Positions 13,658 through 15,678 of a stretch of DNA of 15,678 nt are shown here, one piece after another. The stretch's first letter is position 1; the number at the start of each line of letters is the position of its first letter. The stretch covers positions 35,333 to 51,010 of the forward strand of contig DIKT01000039.1 in assembly GCA_002424635.1 (NCBI GenBank), given 5' to 3'. This stretch comes from Desulfobulbaceae bacterium UBA5611 (lineage in GTDB: Bacteria; Desulfobacterota; Desulfobulbia; Desulfobulbales; Desulfocapsaceae). A program made the translations under genes and the position numbers. The notes under the pieces were generated by a model. It was given only the letters and a program-made list of their open reading frames with translations, did not search any database and was not told where the DNA came from.

Positions 13658-15678
13658 ATGACGGAGACAGGACGCCAGCAGCAGGAAGAACAGCATGGCC
13701 ATCATCATGATAAGCAGACGAACTATTCGGATCCGGTCTGCGGTATGAGCACCGAAGATCCTGACGCCTTTACCAAATATGACTATGAGGGGAATAATTA
13801 TTATTTCTGCAGTGACCACTGCCTGGAAAAATTCAAAATAAATCCGGGCGAATTTCTCGGAAAAAAATCCGGTCTTGCAGCTGAGGCCATGGAGAAAAAA
13901 TCGGTTATCGGGAGACAATATACCTGTCCAATGCATCCGGAAATCATCGAGGGCGATCCTGGAAGTTGCCCAAAATGCGGCATGGCCCTCGAACCCGTGA
14001 CCCCGGAAGTTCCAGCCTCCCGTACCGAGTATACCTGTCCCATGCATCCGGAAATTGTTCAGGAAGGTCCCGGTTCCTGCCCTAAATGCGGCATGGCGCT
14101 CGAACCACGCATCATCAGTCTTGATGCAGAGGAAAAAAATCCCGAATACGATTACATGCGCAAGCGCTTCATCCTTGGCGCCATCCTCACGGTGCCATTG
14201 GTGCTTATCGCCATGAGGGAGATGCTGCCGGGCGGCCACCTCATCGAGAACATGACATCCCCTCAGGTTTTGAGATGGCTGGAACTGATTCTGGCGACCC
14301 CGGTGGTGCTTTGGGCCGGCTGGGTCTTTTATGTGCGGGCCGTGCAATCGGTGATCAATAGAAGTCTCAATATGTTCACCCTGATAGGCCTCGGGGTGTC
14401 CGTGGCCTATGGCTACAGCGTGATCGGCACCCTGTTTCCGGAAATCTTTCCGGCCGCCATGCGCAGTATGGATGGTGGTGTGGGTGTTTATTACGAGGCG
14501 GCGGCGGTGATCGTCACCCTGATCCTGCTGGGGCAGGTGATGGAACTCAAGGCCCGCAGCCAGACCGGCGCCGCCATCAAGGCGCTCCTGGGGCTGGCTC
14601 CGAAAACGGCACGAAAGATCAATGAGGACGGCAGCGAAATAGACATTCCCCTGGAACACGTTCAGGTCGGCGATGTGCTCAGGATCCGGCCGGGCGAAAA
14701 GGTCCCGGTGGACGGCACTGTAGTCAATGGTACCAGCTCGGTGGATGAATCGATGATCTCGGGTGAACCGATTCCGGTAAAAAAACAACCGGAGGATAAG
14801 GTGATCGGCGCCACGGTCAATACCACCGGCGCAATCACTATGCGGGCGGAAAAAATTGGCAGCGACACCCTCCTTGCCCAGATAGTGAAGATGGTGGCCG
14901 ATGCTCAACGCAGCCGAGCGCCTATCCAGAAATTGGCTGATCAGGTGTCCGGTTACTTTGTGCCGGTGGTTATTGCCATTGCCGTAACCGCCTTTGCAAT
15001 CTGGTATTATTTCGGCCCCGAGCCGCGCCTGACCTATGCCTTGATCGTCGCGGTCTCGGTGCTGATCATCGCCTGCCCGTGCGCCCTGGGACTCGCCACT
15101 CCCATGTCCATCATGGTGGCCACCGGCAAGGGCGCCACCATGGGGGTGCTGTTCAAAAACGCCGAGGCCATCGAGACCATGCGCAAGATCGATACCTTGG
15201 TAGTGGACAAGACCGGCACCCTGACCCTTGGCAAACCGAAACTGACCGGAGTGGTGGCAGCGGCCGGCATGAGTGAGGAACAACTCCTGCAGTTTGCGGC
15301 CAGTCTGGAAAAAGCCAGCGAACATCCACTGGCGGCAGCTATTGTTGCCGGAGCCGGCGAACATGGTGTCAGACCTGCTGACGCTGCTGATTTTGAGTCG
15401 CATACCGGCAAGGGGGTTTCCGGAACCGTCAAGGGCGTTAAGGTGTTGCTCGGCAACCTTAGACTGATGGAAGATTCCAGCGTTGTAACCGCGGAGCTTG
15501 CGGAACAAGCCGAGGAAATGCGCAAGGAAGCCCAGACGGTCATGTTCGTGGCCGCCAACGGCAAACTCGCCGGGCTGCTGGCGGTGTCCGATCCGATTAA
15601 GGAAACCACACCGGCTGCCATCCGGCAATTACATGACGAAGGTCTGCAGGTAATCATGTTGACCGGCGACAACCGGGC
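13658..15678 (+). CDS. P1B-type ATPase, probably copper/silver exporting (partial)
   Basis: The first 673 residues of a heavy-metal pump; the frame runs off the window before the last helices. Order: a His-rich start (HGHHHD, 13-18), a YHS domain (SDPVCGM, 24-30, with FCSDHC at 50-55), two CPMHPE modules (YTCPMHPEI..GSCPKCGMALEP at 88-112 and 126-150) and membrane helices from about 170. The actuator domain has SGEP (368-371), the transport motif CPC is at 473-475, the phosphorylation site DKTGTLT at 517-523, the nucleotide-domain SEHP at 554-557 and TGDN at 669-672. CPC and the N-terminal modules fit Cu+ (P1B-1) or silver pumps that expel metal from the cytoplasm. The residues that decide the ion in helices 7 and 8 are beyond the window. 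ATG 13658 is preferred over ATG 13649, because AAGGGAG (13642-13648) touches the latter but is nine bases from the former. Confidence 0.93.
   Translation, partial: MTETGRQQQEEQHGHHHDKQTNYSDPVCGMSTEDPDAFTKYDYEGNNYYFCSDHCLEKFKINPGEFLGKKSGLAAEAMEKKSVIGRQYTCPMHPEIIEGDPGSCPKCGMALEPVTPEVPASRTEYTCPMHPEIVQEGPGSCPKCGMALEPRIISLDAEEKNPEYDYMRKRFILGAILTVPLVLIAMREMLPGGHLIENMTSPQVLRWLELILATPVVLWAGWVFYVRAVQSVINRSLNMFTLIGLGVSVAYGYSVIGTLFPEIFPAAMRSMDGGVGVYYEAAAVIVTLILLGQVMELKARSQTGAAIKALLGLAPKTARKINEDGSEIDIPLEHVQVGDVLRIRPGEKVPVDGTVVNGTSSVDESMISGEPIPVKKQPEDKVIGATVNTTGAITMRAEKIGSDTLLAQIVKMVADAQRSRAPIQKLADQVSGYFVPVVIAIAVTAFAIWYYFGPEPRLTYALIVAVSVLIIACPCALGLATPMSIMVATGKGATMGVLFKNAEAIETMRKIDTLVVDKTGTLTLGKPKLTGVVAAAGMSEEQLLQFAASLEKASEHPLAAAIVAGAGEHGVRPADAADFESHTGKGVSGTVKGVKVLLGNLRLMEDSSVVTAELAEQAEEMRKEAQTVMFVAANGKLAGLLAVSDPIKETTPAAIRQLHDEGLQVIMLTGDNR

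Noticed and set aside
13490..15628. Very long minus-strand open frame (712 codons) opposite the metal ATPase
   Set aside because: Its translation is low-complexity, His/Gly/Arg-rich shadow sequence, while the plus strand encodes a continuous P1B ATPase with all motifs. It has no ribosome site or recognisable domain.

Overview
The window reads as a chromosomal stretch of a Gram-negative bacterium. It encodes an outer-membrane FadL-type porin, a lipoprotein metalloprotease of the LoiP type, Sec-type signal peptides and a periplasmic c-type haem sensor domain. The three-gene transhydrogenase and the haem-c sensor would fit a Desulfobacterota (former Deltaproteobacteria) host, but that assignment is inference; no rRNA or other phylogenetic marker lies here.

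Layout. (1) 1-3491, dense and housekeeping: the end of pntA (alpha-1), pntA2 (alpha-2), pntB and tilS on the plus strand, probably one transcription unit. Together the Pnt proteins form the proton-translocating NAD(P) transhydrogenase; tilS makes the lysidine wobble base of tRNA-Ile. (2) 3492-9304, looser, all plus strand, with roughly 200-270 base gaps: a DUF4395 membrane protein translationally close-coupled to a FadL-family porin, an unrecognised three-helix membrane protein with a soluble C-terminal domain, a LoiP-like M48 lipoprotease, and a haem-c (DUF3365/Tll0287-like) sensor fused to a GGDEF diguanylate cyclase. (3) 9305-10958, an accessory patch: a 676-base gap, then a GC-richer voltage-gated-type ion channel bracketed by two decayed copies of what looks like the C-terminus of a REP-associated (Y1) transposase. 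(4) 10959-12844, minus strand: two tandem paralogues of secreted DUF3494 'ice-binding' proteins whose duplication includes a small leader hairpin. (5) 12845-15678: an 813-base regulatory gap with a strong hairpin and a promoter overlapped by a perfect 14-base palindrome, then a Cu+-type P1B ATPase with His-rich, YHS and two CPMHPE metal-binding modules, cut by the window end.

The most interesting points are the haem-c diguanylate cyclase and the repeat in front of it, the channel with nine arginines at exact three-residue spacing and a non-TVGYG filter between transposase scars, the shared leader hairpin of the DUF3494 pair, and the palindrome over the -10 of the metal ATPase promoter. I found no CRISPR array, tRNA, rRNA or intact mobile element. 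All calls come from reading the sequence; no database search was run.
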